From Methylobacterium terrae (lineage in GTDB: Bacteria > Pseudomonadota > Alphaproteobacteria > Rhizobiales > Beijerinckiaceae): DNA of 64,000 bases. This document shows, piece by piece, positions 1 to 8,491 of the stretch. Under the pieces are notes generated by a model. It worked only from the letters and a program-made list of their open reading frames with translations. It was not told where the DNA came from and did no database searches. Within the stretch, counting starts at the first letter, position 1; every line of letters begins with the position of its first letter. The DNA lies in the NCBI RefSeq assembly GCF_003173755.1, contig NZ_CP029553.1:4302001-4366000 (forward strand), read 5' to 3'. The translations under genes were made by a program, and so were the position numbers.

Positions 1-18
1 CGGATGAGACTTCTCCGG

Positions 19-138
19 CACCTCACCCTCGCTCCGGCTTCGCCTCCGCTTGCTTCATCCCCGACAAGGGGGATGAAGCCCTCTCCCCGCCCGCGGGGAG
101 AGGGGAAACCCGCGCGCCTTCTTTTCCCCGGACAGTCC
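19..138. repeat. Dispersed intergenic repeat, copy 1
   Basis: A block running from a CTCACCCTCG motif through a CTCTCCCCGCCCGCGGGGAG hairpin to a TTTTCCCCGGACAGT end. The same three parts recur in two opposed copies at about 21841-22092, so it is a dispersed repeat family. No gene is seen between the window edge and 158. Confidence 0.7.
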
Positions 139-157
139 TGCCGCAGTGGAGAAGGGT

Positions 158-1285
158 TCAGGGGAACGCCATCCCACCCACCCGCACCAGCAGGTTCGCC
201 ATCACCCCGATCCGCGGCCCGAGGCTCGCGAGATCCAGGTGCTCGTCATGGGCGTGGAGCCCCGCCCCGCAGGGCCCGAGCCCGTCGAGGGTCGGGACGC
301 CGAGCGCCCCGGTGAAGTTGCCGTCCGAGCCGCCACCCGACACCTCGGGCGAGACCGTCACCCCGAGTTCCTCCGCCACCGCCTGCGCGGCGTCGTAGAG
401 CGCGCGGTCGCCCGCCCCGGTGCGCCAGAGCGGACGCTCGCTCGCGAGGTCCGCGGTCAGCCTCTCGTCCGTCTCCGCGGCGACGACCGCGGTGATCTCC
501 GCGCGCCTGGCGTCGTCGGCCGCGACGCACAGCATCTCGGCCGCGGCGCGCTCGGGCACGCAGTTGACCCATCGCCCGCCGCCGATCACCCCGACGCTGA
601 GGCTCGCCCCCGGCACGCTGCGGCCCTCGAGCGCCACGATCGCACGGGCGAGCCGATGGATCGCGGAGACCCCCTGCCCGGGGTCGCGCCCGGCATGGGC
701 GGGCCGGCCGGTCGCCGACAGCGCGTAGCGCAGGATCGCGTGGCGGCCGACGACGAGGCCGCCATTGTCGCGGGCGGGCTCGGGCACGAGCACGCAGGCC
801 GCCGCCCTCGCCCGCGCCTCGATCAGCGTGCGGGAGCGGGGCGAGCCGATCTCCTCGTCCGAGGTGATCAGGATCTCGACGGGCTGCGTGAGGTGCGGCC
901 CGGCCCGGCGCAAGCCCTCCAGCGCCAGCACGATCCCGCCCTTCATGTCGAGGATGCCGGGCCCGAAGGCGCGATCCCCCTCGACCCGCCACGGGTTGGT
1001 CGCGAGTTCGCCGACCGGGTGGACGGTGTCGAGATGGCCGAGGATCAGGATGGGTGGGCCAACGAGTGCCCCGCCCCGGTCGTAGCGGGCCGACACGGCA
1101 CCGGCGGCGTCGAGGTCGGCAGGGACGACCGCGAGGCCCTCCGCGGCCAGCTCGGTCCGCATCAGGGCGAGCCCGGCGGCGAGCGCGTCGGGGTCGTCGC
1201 TCGGCGTCTCGCACTCGACGAGGCGCCGCAGGCGGTCGAGGGCGGGCCGAAGCTCCGCCGGGCCCGGGGCGGGGATCCGGATCAC
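158..1285 (-). CDS. M20-family zinc peptidase (ArgE/DapE/CPG2-like)
   Basis: Predicted cytoplasmic dinuclear-zinc amidohydrolase of the M20 family, 375 aa, normal length for carboxypeptidase G2/ArgE-type enzymes. Visible metal and catalytic motifs are HLDTVHP (His84, Asp86), the bridging Asp113 in GILDMKGG, the Glu144-Glu145 pair in TSDEEIGS, and a late GLHAHDEH that supplies the last His ligand. The chosen start is GTG, one base past the TGA of the upstream deacetylase gene, so the two are translationally coupled. It is the last gene of an MFS-deacetylase-peptidase operon under a divergent IclR regulator, which suggests cleavage of an N-acyl or N-carbamoyl product made by the deacetylase-like enzyme. 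The substrate cannot be read from sequence. Confidence 0.85.
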   Translation of the reverse strand: MIRIPAPGPAELRPALDRLRRLVECETPSDDPDALAAGLALMRTELAAEGLAVVPADLDAAGAVSARYDRGGALVGPPILILGHLDTVHPVGELATNPWRVEGDRAFGPGILDMKGGIVLALEGLRRAGPHLTQPVEILITSDEEIGSPRSRTLIEARARAAACVLVPEPARDNGGLVVGRHAILRYALSATGRPAHAGRDPGQGVSAIHRLARAIVALEGRSVPGASLSVGVIGGGRWVNCVPERAAAEMLCVAADDARRAEITAVVAAETDERLTADLASERPLWRTGAGDRALYDAAQAVAEELGVTVSPEVSGGGSDGNFTGALGVPTLDGLGPCGAGLHAHDEHLDLASLGPRIGVMANLLVRVGGMAFP

Positions 1286-1286
1286 G

Positions 1287-2180
1287 TCACAACGCCGTCG
1301 CCGCGTGGGCGGCGATGTCGGCGTGGGTGGCGAACCAGACGTCGCCCTTCGCCTTGGCGGCGCGGATCAGCTCCTCGACGATCCACAGCCGCGAGCGGTA
1401 GCCGATGATGTGCGGGTGCATGGTGAGCTGAAAAAGCCCGCCCTCGCGATAGGCGCCCTCGAACTCGCGCATGAAGATCGCCAGCACGTCCTCGGGCCCG
1501 ATATGCGGCCGCAAGCCCTCGAACCGGCTCATCATGAAGTAGGGCGCGTCGTCCCGGATCCACTCGACCGGGATCTCGACCACGCCGGTCGGCGCGCCGT
1601 CCTCCAGGAGTTCGTAGGGGGTGTCGTCGGCCATCAGCGAGGAATCGTAGAGGAGACCCATCTCGCGGATGATCGCCAGCGTCGCGTCCGAGTAGTCCCA
1701 GGAGGGGGTGCGCAGGCCGACCGGGCGCGTCCCCGTGATCCGCTCCAGGGCGTCGGCGCTGCGCAGCATCAGGTCGCGCTCGGACTCGGCCGGCAGCACC
1801 GAGTTCAGCTCGTGGATCCAGCCGTGGATGCCGATCTCGTGGCCGGCCGCCACGACGGCGCGCTGCTCGTCGGGGTAGAGCATCGCCACCACCGCCGGCA
1901 CGTAGAAGCTCGCCGGGACGTCGTGCTCGGCGAGCAGCTTGAGGATGCGCGGCATCCCCTGGCGGTGGCCGTACTGGCCCCAGGACAGCCGCCCGAGGGA
2001 CTTGCCGCCGTCGCGCAACTCGTTGGTCTCGTGGTCGACGTCGAAGGACAGGGCGACCGCGCATCGTTTGCCGTCGGGCCAGGCCGGCGCCAGGGTGCGG
2101 CCGGCCCGAACCTTGTTGACGCGCTGGCGCCAGTGGCTCTCGGGCCATTGCCACGGCTTGAGGCTGGAGGGGTCGGTCAT
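1287..2180 (-). CDS. Polysaccharide deacetylase / allantoinase-like (CE4 fold) hydrolase
   Basis: About 297 aa, carbohydrate-esterase-4/NodB fold. The N-terminal metal motif SFDVDHE gives the catalytic and metal Asp pair, and HGWIH supplies the two His ligands; LRTPSWDYS resembles the family's third motif. There is no signal peptide, so it is probably cytoplasmic, like PuuE allantoinases and the PgdA-like intracellular members rather than secreted chitin deacetylases. ATG 2180 was chosen over an upstream in-frame GTG (2189) because GGAG sits eight bases before it. It lies between the MFS transporter and the M20 peptidase in one operon, consistent with ring opening or deacylation of an imported amide. 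Substrate unknown. Confidence 0.8.
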   Translation of the reverse strand: MTDPSSLKPWQWPESHWRQRVNKVRAGRTLAPAWPDGKRCAVALSFDVDHETNELRDGGKSLGRLSWGQYGHRQGMPRILKLLAEHDVPASFYVPAVVAMLYPDEQRAVVAAGHEIGIHGWIHELNSVLPAESERDLMLRSADALERITGTRPVGLRTPSWDYSDATLAIIREMGLLYDSSLMADDTPYELLEDGAPTGVVEIPVEWIRDDAPYFMMSRFEGLRPHIGPEDVLAIFMREFEGAYREGGLFQLTMHPHIIGYRSRLWIVEELIRAAKAKGDVWFATHADIAAHAATAL

Positions 2181-2196
2181 GATCGGCACTCCGTCA

Positions 2197-3501
2197 TCAG
2201 GCGAGCCGCGCCCTGCCGGTCTCCGGCATGCGCGCGAGGACGGCGAGGGTCACGGCCGCCATCGGGATCAGGTAGGCGACGCACGGCGCGAGCGCCGAGC
2301 CGGTCGCGGCGATGAGCCAGGTGGCGACGAAGGGCGCGAAGCCGCCGAACACCGCGACCGCCAGCGTGTAGCCGATCGACATCCAGGTCGAGCGCAGGTG
2401 GCTCGGGAAGATCTCCGAGATCGCCGCCGGGCCGGGGCCGGAATAGAGCGCGACGATGATCCCGAACACCACCTGGATCGCCACCACCGTGAGGAAGCCC
2501 GCCCCGTCGGCGACGATCCGGAACAGCGGGTAGGACAGCACGATCGCCGCGACCGCGCTCGCGATCAAAAGCGGCTTGCGGCCGATCCGGTCCGAGAGGT
2601 GGCCGAAGACCGGCACCGTCAGCACCATCGCGACGAGCCCGATCGTGTTCGACCACAGCGCCTGCGAGGCGGTGAGCGCGCCGAATTTCTGCGTGAAGGT
2701 CGGCATGTAGGAGAGCAGCATGTAGTACGACACGGTCCAGAAGATCGTGAAGCCGAAGGCGCGCAGGCCCAGCCGCGGGCCGCTCTCGGTCGCGGGCGGG
2801 GCCTGCGCGGCCTTGCCGTCCAGGACCTTGGCTTCGAAGACCGGCGTCTCGTCGACGCTGCGGCGGATCAGGATGCCGACGACGAGGAGCGAGGCGCCGA
2901 GGAGGAACGGGATCCGCCAGCCCCAGGCCAGCATCGCCTCCGGCGACAGGAGCGAGGTGAGGAGGGCCGCGATGCCCGACCCGAGCAGGATGCCGGACGC
3001 CGTGCTGACCTGCTGGAACGAGCCGAACAGGCCGCGCCGGCCATCGGGCGCCCACTCGATGATGAAGGCGGTCGAGGCGCCCCACTCGCCGCCGGCCGCG
3101 ATGCCCTGGAGGATGCGCAGGGTCACGAGCAGGACCGGCGCCGCGATCCCGATCTGGGCGTAGGTCGGCAGGAGGCCGAGCCCGATCGTGCCGAGCGCCA
3201 TCATCAGCAGGGTGAGCACGAGCGCGACCTTGCGCCCGCGCCGGTCGCCGAGACGGCCGATCACCGCACCGCCCAGGGGACGCGCCAGGAAGCCGACGCC
3301 GTAGGCCGCGAAGGTCGCGAGCAGCGACGCGGTCGGATCGCTCGACGGGAAGAACGCCGCCGAGATCGAGCCGGCCAGGAAGGCGTAGACCCCGAAATCG
3401 TACCATTCGAGCATGTTGCCGATGCAGGCGGCAGAGATCGCCTTGCGCGCCCGCGGATCGAGGAGCGGGCGTGGACCCGTCCCGGCGATCATCCTCTGCA
3501 T
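2197..3501 (-). CDS. MFS transporter, metabolite:H+ symporter type
   Basis: About 434 aa inner-membrane protein with roughly twelve hydrophobic segments. Two MFS loop motifs are visible: GDRRGRK between TM2 and TM3 and its repeat SDRIGRKP in the second half. Overall character matches the metabolite:H+ symporter (MHS: KgtP/ProP/ShiA) branch, which imports carboxylates, betaines or shikimate-like solutes. ATG 3501 was chosen because GGGGAAGCGGG lies just upstream; an ATG 45 bases further up would overlap the operator at 3523-3539. First gene of the operon, seven or more bases ahead of the deacetylase, divergent from an IclR regulator that probably controls it. Confidence 0.85.
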   Translation of the reverse strand: MQRMIAGTGPRPLLDPRARKAISAACIGNMLEWYDFGVYAFLAGSISAAFFPSSDPTASLLATFAAYGVGFLARPLGGAVIGRLGDRRGRKVALVLTLLMMALGTIGLGLLPTYAQIGIAAPVLLVTLRILQGIAAGGEWGASTAFIIEWAPDGRRGLFGSFQQVSTASGILLGSGIAALLTSLLSPEAMLAWGWRIPFLLGASLLVVGILIRRSVDETPVFEAKVLDGKAAQAPPATESGPRLGLRAFGFTIFWTVSYYMLLSYMPTFTQKFGALTASQALWSNTIGLVAMVLTVPVFGHLSDRIGRKPLLIASAVAAIVLSYPLFRIVADGAGFLTVVAIQVVFGIIVALYSGPGPAAISEIFPSHLRSTWMSIGYTLAVAVFGGFAPFVATWLIAATGSALAPCVAYLIPMAAVTLAVLARMPETGRARLA

Positions 3502-3522
3502 CCCGCTTCCCCGCACCGTCGT

Positions 3523-3539
3523 GTATTGCCATGCAATAC
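3523..3539. promoter_or_regulatory. Probable IclR operator
   Basis: Perfect inverted repeat GTATTGC-CAT-GCAATAC in the divergent region between the MFS operon and the IclR gene. Its position upstream of both starts and its dyad form fit an IclR-family binding site. Confidence 0.55.
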
Positions 3540-3577
3540 GCTGCATTGCATCCTATGCTGGTGCAGGGAGAGACGTC

Positions 3578-4360
3578 ATGTCAACGGAGGGCCACGACGA
3601 AACCGCGCGAAGCCGGCTCTTTGTGCAATCCGTCGAGAAAGCGTTCAGCATCCTCGAAGCATTCCACGGCACCCGGTACCTGTCGTTGCTGGAGATCAGT
3701 CAACGCTGCGGTCACGACAAGAGCACCTGCCAGCGAATGACGCACACGCTGGCGCAGCTCGGCTATCTCGAGCAATGCCCGACGACCCGACGCTACGCCC
3801 TCTCCGACCGGGTGCTCGACCTGAGCTATCACCTGCTGCGCAACCACCCGCTGATCGAGCGGGCGACGCCGATCCTGATGGACCTGCGCCGGGCTTGCGA
3901 CGCGCGGGTCGACCTGAGCCTGTTCTCGACTGCGTCGCTGGTCTACGCGCTGCGGCTGCAGGCGCGGGCCGAGCCCTACTACACCAACCTGGTGGGGCGC
4001 CGGATCCCGCTGTTCTGCAGTGCCGGCGGCCGGGCGGTGCTGGCCGCCCTTGCGGAACCGGAGGCGCGGGCGCTGGTCGAGGCGGAGGATCGCCGGCCGC
4101 TGACCCGGTTCACGCGAACGGAGGTCGAGGCGGTGATGGAGGCGGTGACCGCCGCGCGCCGGGACGGCTACGCGGTCGCCGCCCACGAGGTGATCGAGAA
4201 CGAGGTCGTGGTCGCGGTGGCGCTTCGCGATGCGGCCGGAGCCCCGTTCGGGGCGCTCCACGTCGCCGGGGAGGCCGGGCACTGGTCCGACCGGGACGTC
4301 GCCGGGCGGATCCTGCCGCCCTTGATGCGCGCCGCCGCCCTGGTGAGCGGCGCGGGCTGA
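3578..4360 (+). CDS. IclR-family transcriptional regulator
   Basis: 260 aa, the usual length for the family. An N-terminal winged helix-turn-helix (about residues 15-75, with FSILEAF and LSLLEISQRCG) precedes a C-terminal IclR effector domain (from about 90, including the conserved GRAVLAAL stretch). ATG 3578 is preceded by GGGAG at proper spacing. It is divergent from the MFS-deacetylase-peptidase operon, with one strong palindrome in the gap, so it most likely regulates that operon in response to the imported compound. Whether it represses or activates is not evident. Confidence 0.9.
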   Translation: MSTEGHDETARSRLFVQSVEKAFSILEAFHGTRYLSLLEISQRCGHDKSTCQRMTHTLAQLGYLEQCPTTRRYALSDRVLDLSYHLLRNHPLIERATPILMDLRRACDARVDLSLFSTASLVYALRLQARAEPYYTNLVGRRIPLFCSAGGRAVLAALAEPEARALVEAEDRRPLTRFTRTEVEAVMEAVTAARRDGYAVAAHEVIENEVVVAVALRDAAGAPFGALHVAGEAGHWSDRDVAGRILPPLMRAAALVSGAG

Positions 4361-4363
4361 GGC

Positions 4364-4504
4364 TCAGTACTCGACGAACTCGCCGAGCCGGCCGGCGAGG
4401 CGGTAGGCGCGCTCGCGGGAGAGGCCGCGCAGGATCACCCGGGACGCGCTGTAGAGCGTGAAGGTGCCGTCGGGATCGGCCTGGATCCGGATACCGTCCT
4501 GCAT
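4364..4504 (-). CDS. Small conserved-looking protein (46 aa)
   Basis: Short frame of 46 aa beginning MQDGIRIQADPDG, with GGGGGAG upstream of the ATG as a good ribosome binding site. It has codon bias like a real gene, no membrane segment or signal peptide, and ends ...GRLGEFVEY just 3 bases past the convergent IclR stop. I do not recognise the family. The alternating polar strand (FTLYSASRVILRG) and following helix could form a small alpha/beta unit. Calling it a gene rests on the ribosome binding site and amino-acid composition. Confidence 0.5.
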   Translation of the reverse strand: MQDGIRIQADPDGTFTLYSASRVILRGLSRERAYRLAGRLGEFVEY

Positions 4505-4755
4505 GGCGTGGCGCTCCCCCGTCCGTCGCTGCGGCCCCCTGTCCGGGGTGCCGTGGGAAACGCGCGAGGGTGCCGAAGGGTACGGCGCCGGCTCACATTT
4601 TTTAAACCATCGCTCGATCGAAAAATGATCGTTCTGCCGGAACCTCCACCGTTGGATGAATCTTTCTCGTGACCCGCCCCGAGCGGGAAAGCCTCCCGCC
4701 CCGGCGGGCCGTCTCCCGCCGCAGGGCGGGGGCCGCGCATGAGGAGACACCAAAG

Positions 4756-5019
4756 ATGAAGAAGCTGACTCTGGGCCTCGCGGCGGCTGCCGTGCTCGGC
4801 ACCCTCTCCTTCGGCATCGGCGCGGCCTCCGCCGCCCCGGCGAGCCCGGCCGGCATCCAGGCCGCCCCCATGGTGGAGACGGTGCAGATGACCCGCGGCG
4901 AGCGCCGGATGATGCGTCATCACCGGATGCACCGGCACATGATGCACCGCCGCCACATGATGCATCGGCGGCACATGATGCGTCACCGCATGATGCACCG
5001 CCACATGCACCGCATGTAG
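4756..5019 (+). CDS. Exported His/Met-rich mini-protein
   Basis: 87 aa. Residues 1-26 form a clear Sec signal peptide (MKKLTLG..., hydrophobic core, ASA cleavage site). After a short Ala/Pro linker, the tail from about residue 50 consists almost only of Met, His and Arg in repeated HRRHMM units. Such stretches bind soft and borderline metals (Cu, Ni, Zn), so a periplasmic metal buffer is a reasonable inference; a simple repeat-expanded protein of no fixed function is the alternative. ATG 4756 follows GAGGAG and is the start that exposes the signal peptide. A strong terminator follows at 5028. No metal transporter is adjacent. Confidence 0.7.
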   Translation: MKKLTLGLAAAAVLGTLSFGIGAASAAPASPAGIQAAPMVETVQMTRGERRMMRHHRMHRHMMHRRHMMHRRHMMRHRMMHRHMHRM

Positions 5020-5027
5020 GGATTCCC

Positions 5028-5066
5028 GCTCCGCCCGGCCGCCTTCGTCCCACGGCCGGGCGGAGC
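5028..5066. terminator. Rho-independent terminator hairpin
   Basis: Perfect 14-bp stem GCTCCGCCCGGCCG / CGGCCGGGCGGAGC with an 11-base loop, followed by CTTCTC. It lies directly after the His/Met-rich gene and before the convergent lldD stop, so it can serve either strand. Confidence 0.75.
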
Positions 5067-5097
5067 CTTCTCGACGAGGCGGAGCCTCGTCGACCGA

Positions 5098-6321
5098 TCA
5101 GAACGGCCGGTTCGCGAGAGCGGGCTTGCCAGCCAGGATCCGCTCGTCGACCTGGCGCACGTCGCGCAGGCCGCACATCGCCATCGTGACGTCGAGTTCC
5201 TTGCGGATGATGTCGAGGCACTGGGTCACGCCCGCCTCGCCGCCGGCCCCGAGCCCGTACAGGAAGGCGCGGCCGATGAAGACGCCGTGGGCGCCGAGCG
5301 CCAGCGCCTTGATCACGTCCTGCCCCGATCGGATGCCGCCGTCCATCAGCACCTCGATCCGGTCGCCCACCGTCCGGACGATCTCCGGCAGGGCTTCGAT
5401 CGACGAGATCGCCCCGTCGAGCTGACGGCCGCCGTGGTTGGAGACGATCAGCGCCTCGGCGCCGCTCTGCGCCGCCAGCTCCGCGTCCTCGGGATCGAGG
5501 ATCCCCTTCAGGATCAGCTTGCCGCCCCAGCGGTCGCGGATGCGCTTGACGTCGTCCCAGTTGAGGCGGGGATCGAACTGCTCGGCGGTCCAGGACGAGA
5601 GCGAGCGGAGATCCCCCACCCCTTGCGCATGCCCGACGATGTTACGGAAGGTGCGGCGCTGCGTGCGCAGCATGTTGAGGCACCAGCGCGGCTTCGTCGC
5701 CAGGTTGACGATGTTGGGGATCGTCATCCGGGGCGGGGTCGAGAGGCCGTTCTTCACGTCCTTGTGGCGCTGGCCCAAGATCTGGAGGTCGAGGGTGAGC
5801 ACCAGAGCCGAGCACTGCGCCGCCTTGGCGCGGTCGATCAGCCGGTCGATGAAGTCCCGGTCGCGCATCACGTAGAGCTGGAACCAGAACGGGGCGTCGG
5901 TGTTCTCGGCCACGTCCTCGATCGAGCAGATGCTCATGGTCGAGAGCGTGAACGGCACGCCGGCCTTGGCGGCGGCCCGCGCCGCCAGGATCTCGCCGTC
6001 GGCGTGCTGCATCCCCGTCAGCCCGGTCGGCGCCAGCGCGACCGGCATGCTCACCGGCAGGCCCACCATGGTGCTGGCCAGCGTGCGGTTCGTCATGTCG
6101 ACGGCGACGCGCTGGCGCAGCTTGATCTTGGAGAAGTCGTCCTCGTTCGCCCGGTAGGTGCCCTCCGTGTACGAGCCGGAATCGGCGTAGTCGTAGAACA
6201 TCCGCGGCACCCGCCGCTCGGCGAGCACGCGCAGGTCCTCGATGGAGGTGACGGGGCCGCTCGTGAAGAACCGCGACATCCAGGATGGCGGCCGCGACGA
6301 GGGCATTCGGGTGGCGTGCAT
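5098..6321 (-). CDS. lldD: FMN-dependent L-lactate dehydrogenase / alpha-hydroxy-acid oxidase
   Basis: 407 aa member of the FMN-dependent alpha-hydroxy-acid dehydrogenase family (TIM barrel). It oxidises L-lactate to pyruvate and passes electrons to the respiratory chain. The catalytic motif SNHGGRQLDG is present with the base at about His296, followed by the FMN-phosphate loop MDGGIRSGQD and IGRAFLYG near the C terminus; the N-terminal YDYADSGSYTEGTYR matches the family. The N terminus is about 15 residues longer than E. coli LldD. It stands alone, with no lactate permease or LldR beside it; the next gene upstream on the same strand, an antiporter, is 150 bases away. Glycolate or mandelate as substrate cannot be excluded. 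Confidence 0.88.
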   Translation of the reverse strand: MHATRMPSSRPPSWMSRFFTSGPVTSIEDLRVLAERRVPRMFYDYADSGSYTEGTYRANEDDFSKIKLRQRVAVDMTNRTLASTMVGLPVSMPVALAPTGLTGMQHADGEILAARAAAKAGVPFTLSTMSICSIEDVAENTDAPFWFQLYVMRDRDFIDRLIDRAKAAQCSALVLTLDLQILGQRHKDVKNGLSTPPRMTIPNIVNLATKPRWCLNMLRTQRRTFRNIVGHAQGVGDLRSLSSWTAEQFDPRLNWDDVKRIRDRWGGKLILKGILDPEDAELAAQSGAEALIVSNHGGRQLDGAISSIEALPEIVRTVGDRIEVLMDGGIRSGQDVIKALALGAHGVFIGRAFLYGLGAGGEAGVTQCLDIIRKELDVTMAMCGLRDVRQVDERILAGKPALANRPF

Positions 6322-6475
6322 GGCGTCTCGCTCGTGCGTCTCTTAATCCCCGCGCAGGACATTCGTCGGCCCGGGCGCAGGTTTTCGGTCTCAAGCCCAT
6401 ACGGGATACAATCAACCGTTCGGGTCTGACCATCGTTTTTGCCGTGCATCCGGCGCGGCCCGGCACCGCGTCCCG

Positions 6476-8026
6476 TCAGGTGGCGACCTCCTCCCGCGGC
6501 GTGGCGCTGAGCTCGGCCCAGTCCAGTTCCTCCTCGAGGCGGAAATAGGCGTCGTCGCCGATCTCGTCGCGCTCCCGCAGGTCCAGGATGACCGCGCGGG
6601 CGGCCTCGACGGCGCGGCGGCGAAGCGAGTCGGCGGGCAGGCTCGACGGGGCGAGGCCCTGGTCGTGGGCCTCGGCCTCGCGCAGGCCGGCCTCGAATTC
6701 CCGCCGCAGGGCCTCGGCGTGGGGCGAGCGCTCCTCGGCCAGGCTGTCGCGGGCGGCCCGGTAGGCCGCCGCGCGGGCGCGGCCGATCTCGATCCCGACC
6801 GGATCGTCGTCGCCGAGGGAGAACCAGGCGAGCAGCGGGCGCAACGTGAGACCCTGGATCACCAGGGTGCCGAGCACGACGCAGAACGCCGTCAGCACCA
6901 CGAGGTCGCGGTGCGGGAAGTCGCCCGGCAGCGCCAGCGCCAGCGCGATGGTGACGACGCCGCGCATCCCGCACCAGGCGACCGTGGTGCCCGAGCGCAG
7001 GCCGATCGGCTTCGGGCCGATCGGCCCGGCGAGGCGGTGCCACAGCCGGGCGATCGCCCGCGCTCCCAGGACCCAGGCGAGGCGCACCGCCACCGTGGTG
7101 CCGAACACCGCGGCGGCCACGAAGGCGTAGTGGTGGCGCTCGGCCGGGCTCAGGCCTTCGAGGATCGGGCCGATCTGCAGGCCGATCAGCACGAAGGCGA
7201 GGACGTTGAGCACGAACACCGCCGTCTCCCAGACGGTGTTGGAGGTGATGCGCAGGTGCGCCGGCATGGTCTGGGGCGAGAGCCGCGACACGGTGAGGCC
7301 GAAGCTGACGACCGTGAGCACGCCCGAGACCCCCACCCGCTCGGCGGCGAGCCACAGGCCGAAGGTGGCGACGAATTGCAGCACCACGGCGCTCGGCGGA
7401 TCGGTGACCCGGCGCATCAGCCGGACGTAGAGCACCGCCAGCGCCGGTCCCGCGATGAGCCCGCCGACGACGCCGACGAGGAAGGTCGGGGCGACCTCGG
7501 CGGCCGAGAACGAGCCCGTCGCCACCGCCCCGAGGGCCAGGCGGTAGATCAGCAGCGACGAGGCGTCGTTGAACAGGCTCTCGCCCTTGAGGATGGTGAC
7601 GAGGCGGTGGGGCAGCCGGACATGGGCCAGCACCGAGAGCGCCGCCACCGCGTCCGGCGGCGCCACGATGGCGCCGAGCACGATTGCCGCGGCGAGCGGC
7701 ATGTCGGGCACGAGCCAGCGCGCCACCAGCGCCACCGCCACGGTCGTGACCCCGACCGCGCCGACGACGAGGCCCGTGACCGGCAGCCAGTTGCGCTTGA
7801 GGTCGCGCAGGCTGGTGTCGTAGGCCGCGTCGAGCAGGACGGGGGCGAGGAACAGGGCCAGCGCCAGATCCGGATCGAGGTCGAGCCGCGGCACCTGCGG
7901 GACGAAGGCCAGCACCGCCCCGCCGACGGCGAGAAAGGCCGGGAACGGCGCCCCGAGGCGCCGCGCCACCCCGGCGAGCAGGACCGCGACGACGAGCACG
8001 CCCGCGATCCATTCGAAGATCAGCAT
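6476..8026 (-). CDS. CPA1-family Na+(K+)/H+ antiporter
   Basis: 516 aa: about twelve membrane segments across residues 1-410, then a charged cytosolic tail of about 100 residues. Family motifs visible are GAIVAPPDAVAAL (equivalent of the ion-binding TDPVA region) and GESLFNDASSLL, typical of NhaP/NhaO-like exchangers. The likely role is exchange of cytoplasmic Na+ or K+ for protons in pH and salt homeostasis. ATG 8026 is chosen because GGAGGGG stands just before it; an earlier in-frame start would lack this. The gene is isolated, between lldD and a REP-like repeat at 8103-8206. Confidence 0.87.
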   Translation of the reverse strand: MLIFEWIAGVLVVAVLLAGVARRLGAPFPAFLAVGGAVLAFVPQVPRLDLDPDLALALFLAPVLLDAAYDTSLRDLKRNWLPVTGLVVGAVGVTTVAVALVARWLVPDMPLAAAIVLGAIVAPPDAVAALSVLAHVRLPHRLVTILKGESLFNDASSLLIYRLALGAVATGSFSAAEVAPTFLVGVVGGLIAGPALAVLYVRLMRRVTDPPSAVVLQFVATFGLWLAAERVGVSGVLTVVSFGLTVSRLSPQTMPAHLRITSNTVWETAVFVLNVLAFVLIGLQIGPILEGLSPAERHHYAFVAAAVFGTTVAVRLAWVLGARAIARLWHRLAGPIGPKPIGLRSGTTVAWCGMRGVVTIALALALPGDFPHRDLVVLTAFCVVLGTLVIQGLTLRPLLAWFSLGDDDPVGIEIGRARAAAYRAARDSLAEERSPHAEALRREFEAGLREAEAHDQGLAPSSLPADSLRRRAVEAARAVILDLRERDEIGDDAYFRLEEELDWAELSATPREEVAT

Positions 8027-8102
8027 CACCCCTCCGCTTCTGAGGAAGGGCAACGCGCGCGGGGCTCGGGAGGTTGGCCGGACGATCCGTCGCTGGCGCT
8101 CG

Positions 8103-8206
8103 AGAGCATTTTCCGACGAAGTGGATACCGGTTCGTCGAAGAAAATGCGGCAAAATTAAAGACTTGGAGAGCTTCGCGATTGCAACGCGATCGTGAAGTG
8201 CTCTAG
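8103..8206. repeat. REP-like palindromic intergenic element
   Basis: Element with terminal inverted AGAGCA/TGCTCT and an internal cruciform: GCATTTTC (8106-8113) pairs with GAAAATGC (8141-8148), and CGACGAA pairs with TTCGTCG. It is AT-richer than its surroundings and resembles intergenic repeats found in many Rhizobiales genomes (recollection, not searched). Its right end CTCTAG supplies the stop codon of the minus-strand small gene that follows. Confidence 0.65.
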
Positions 8207-8421
8207 CCCGGCGGCAGCGCCGCCCGCAGCTCGGCGATCCGGCCCGGGCGCAGGATGTGCCCGTCGGCGAGCACGATCCAGACGACCCCCGATTCGACCC
8301 GCGCGGCCGCCGCGACCGCCTCGCGCAGGGTCACGGTGGGACGGTCCTCGGCCTCGGGCTCGCCCGGCCAGACGACGAGCTGCGCCGGGGTGCTCCAGTC
8401 GATGCGGGTGCGGTCGGTCAT
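8203..8421 (-). CDS. Small hypothetical protein (72 aa)
   Basis: 72 aa, no signal peptide or membrane segment. The sequence has a central helix (REAVAAAARVESG) and a strand VVWIVLADGHIL, suggesting a compact alpha/beta fold. GAGGGAGGC before ATG 8421 is a strong ribosome binding site. Its TAG stop lies inside the end of the adjoining repeat, so the natural C terminus may have been changed by repeat insertion. Family not recognised. Confidence 0.6.
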   Translation of the reverse strand: MTDRTRIDWSTPAQLVVWPGEPEAEDRPTVTLREAVAAAARVESGVVWIVLADGHILRPGRIAELRAALPPG

Positions 8422-8491
8422 GCCTCCCTCATCACCACTCCATTGCGGCCGAGCCGGGGCGGAATCTTTGCGCCGGCATGTCGGGCGCCCC

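Noticed and set aside
1939..4461. 840-codon plus-strand frame opposite the deacetylase and MFS genes
   Set aside because: Shadow frame of high-GC DNA, with low-complexity Arg/Asp-rich content; it also runs across the IclR gene in another frame.
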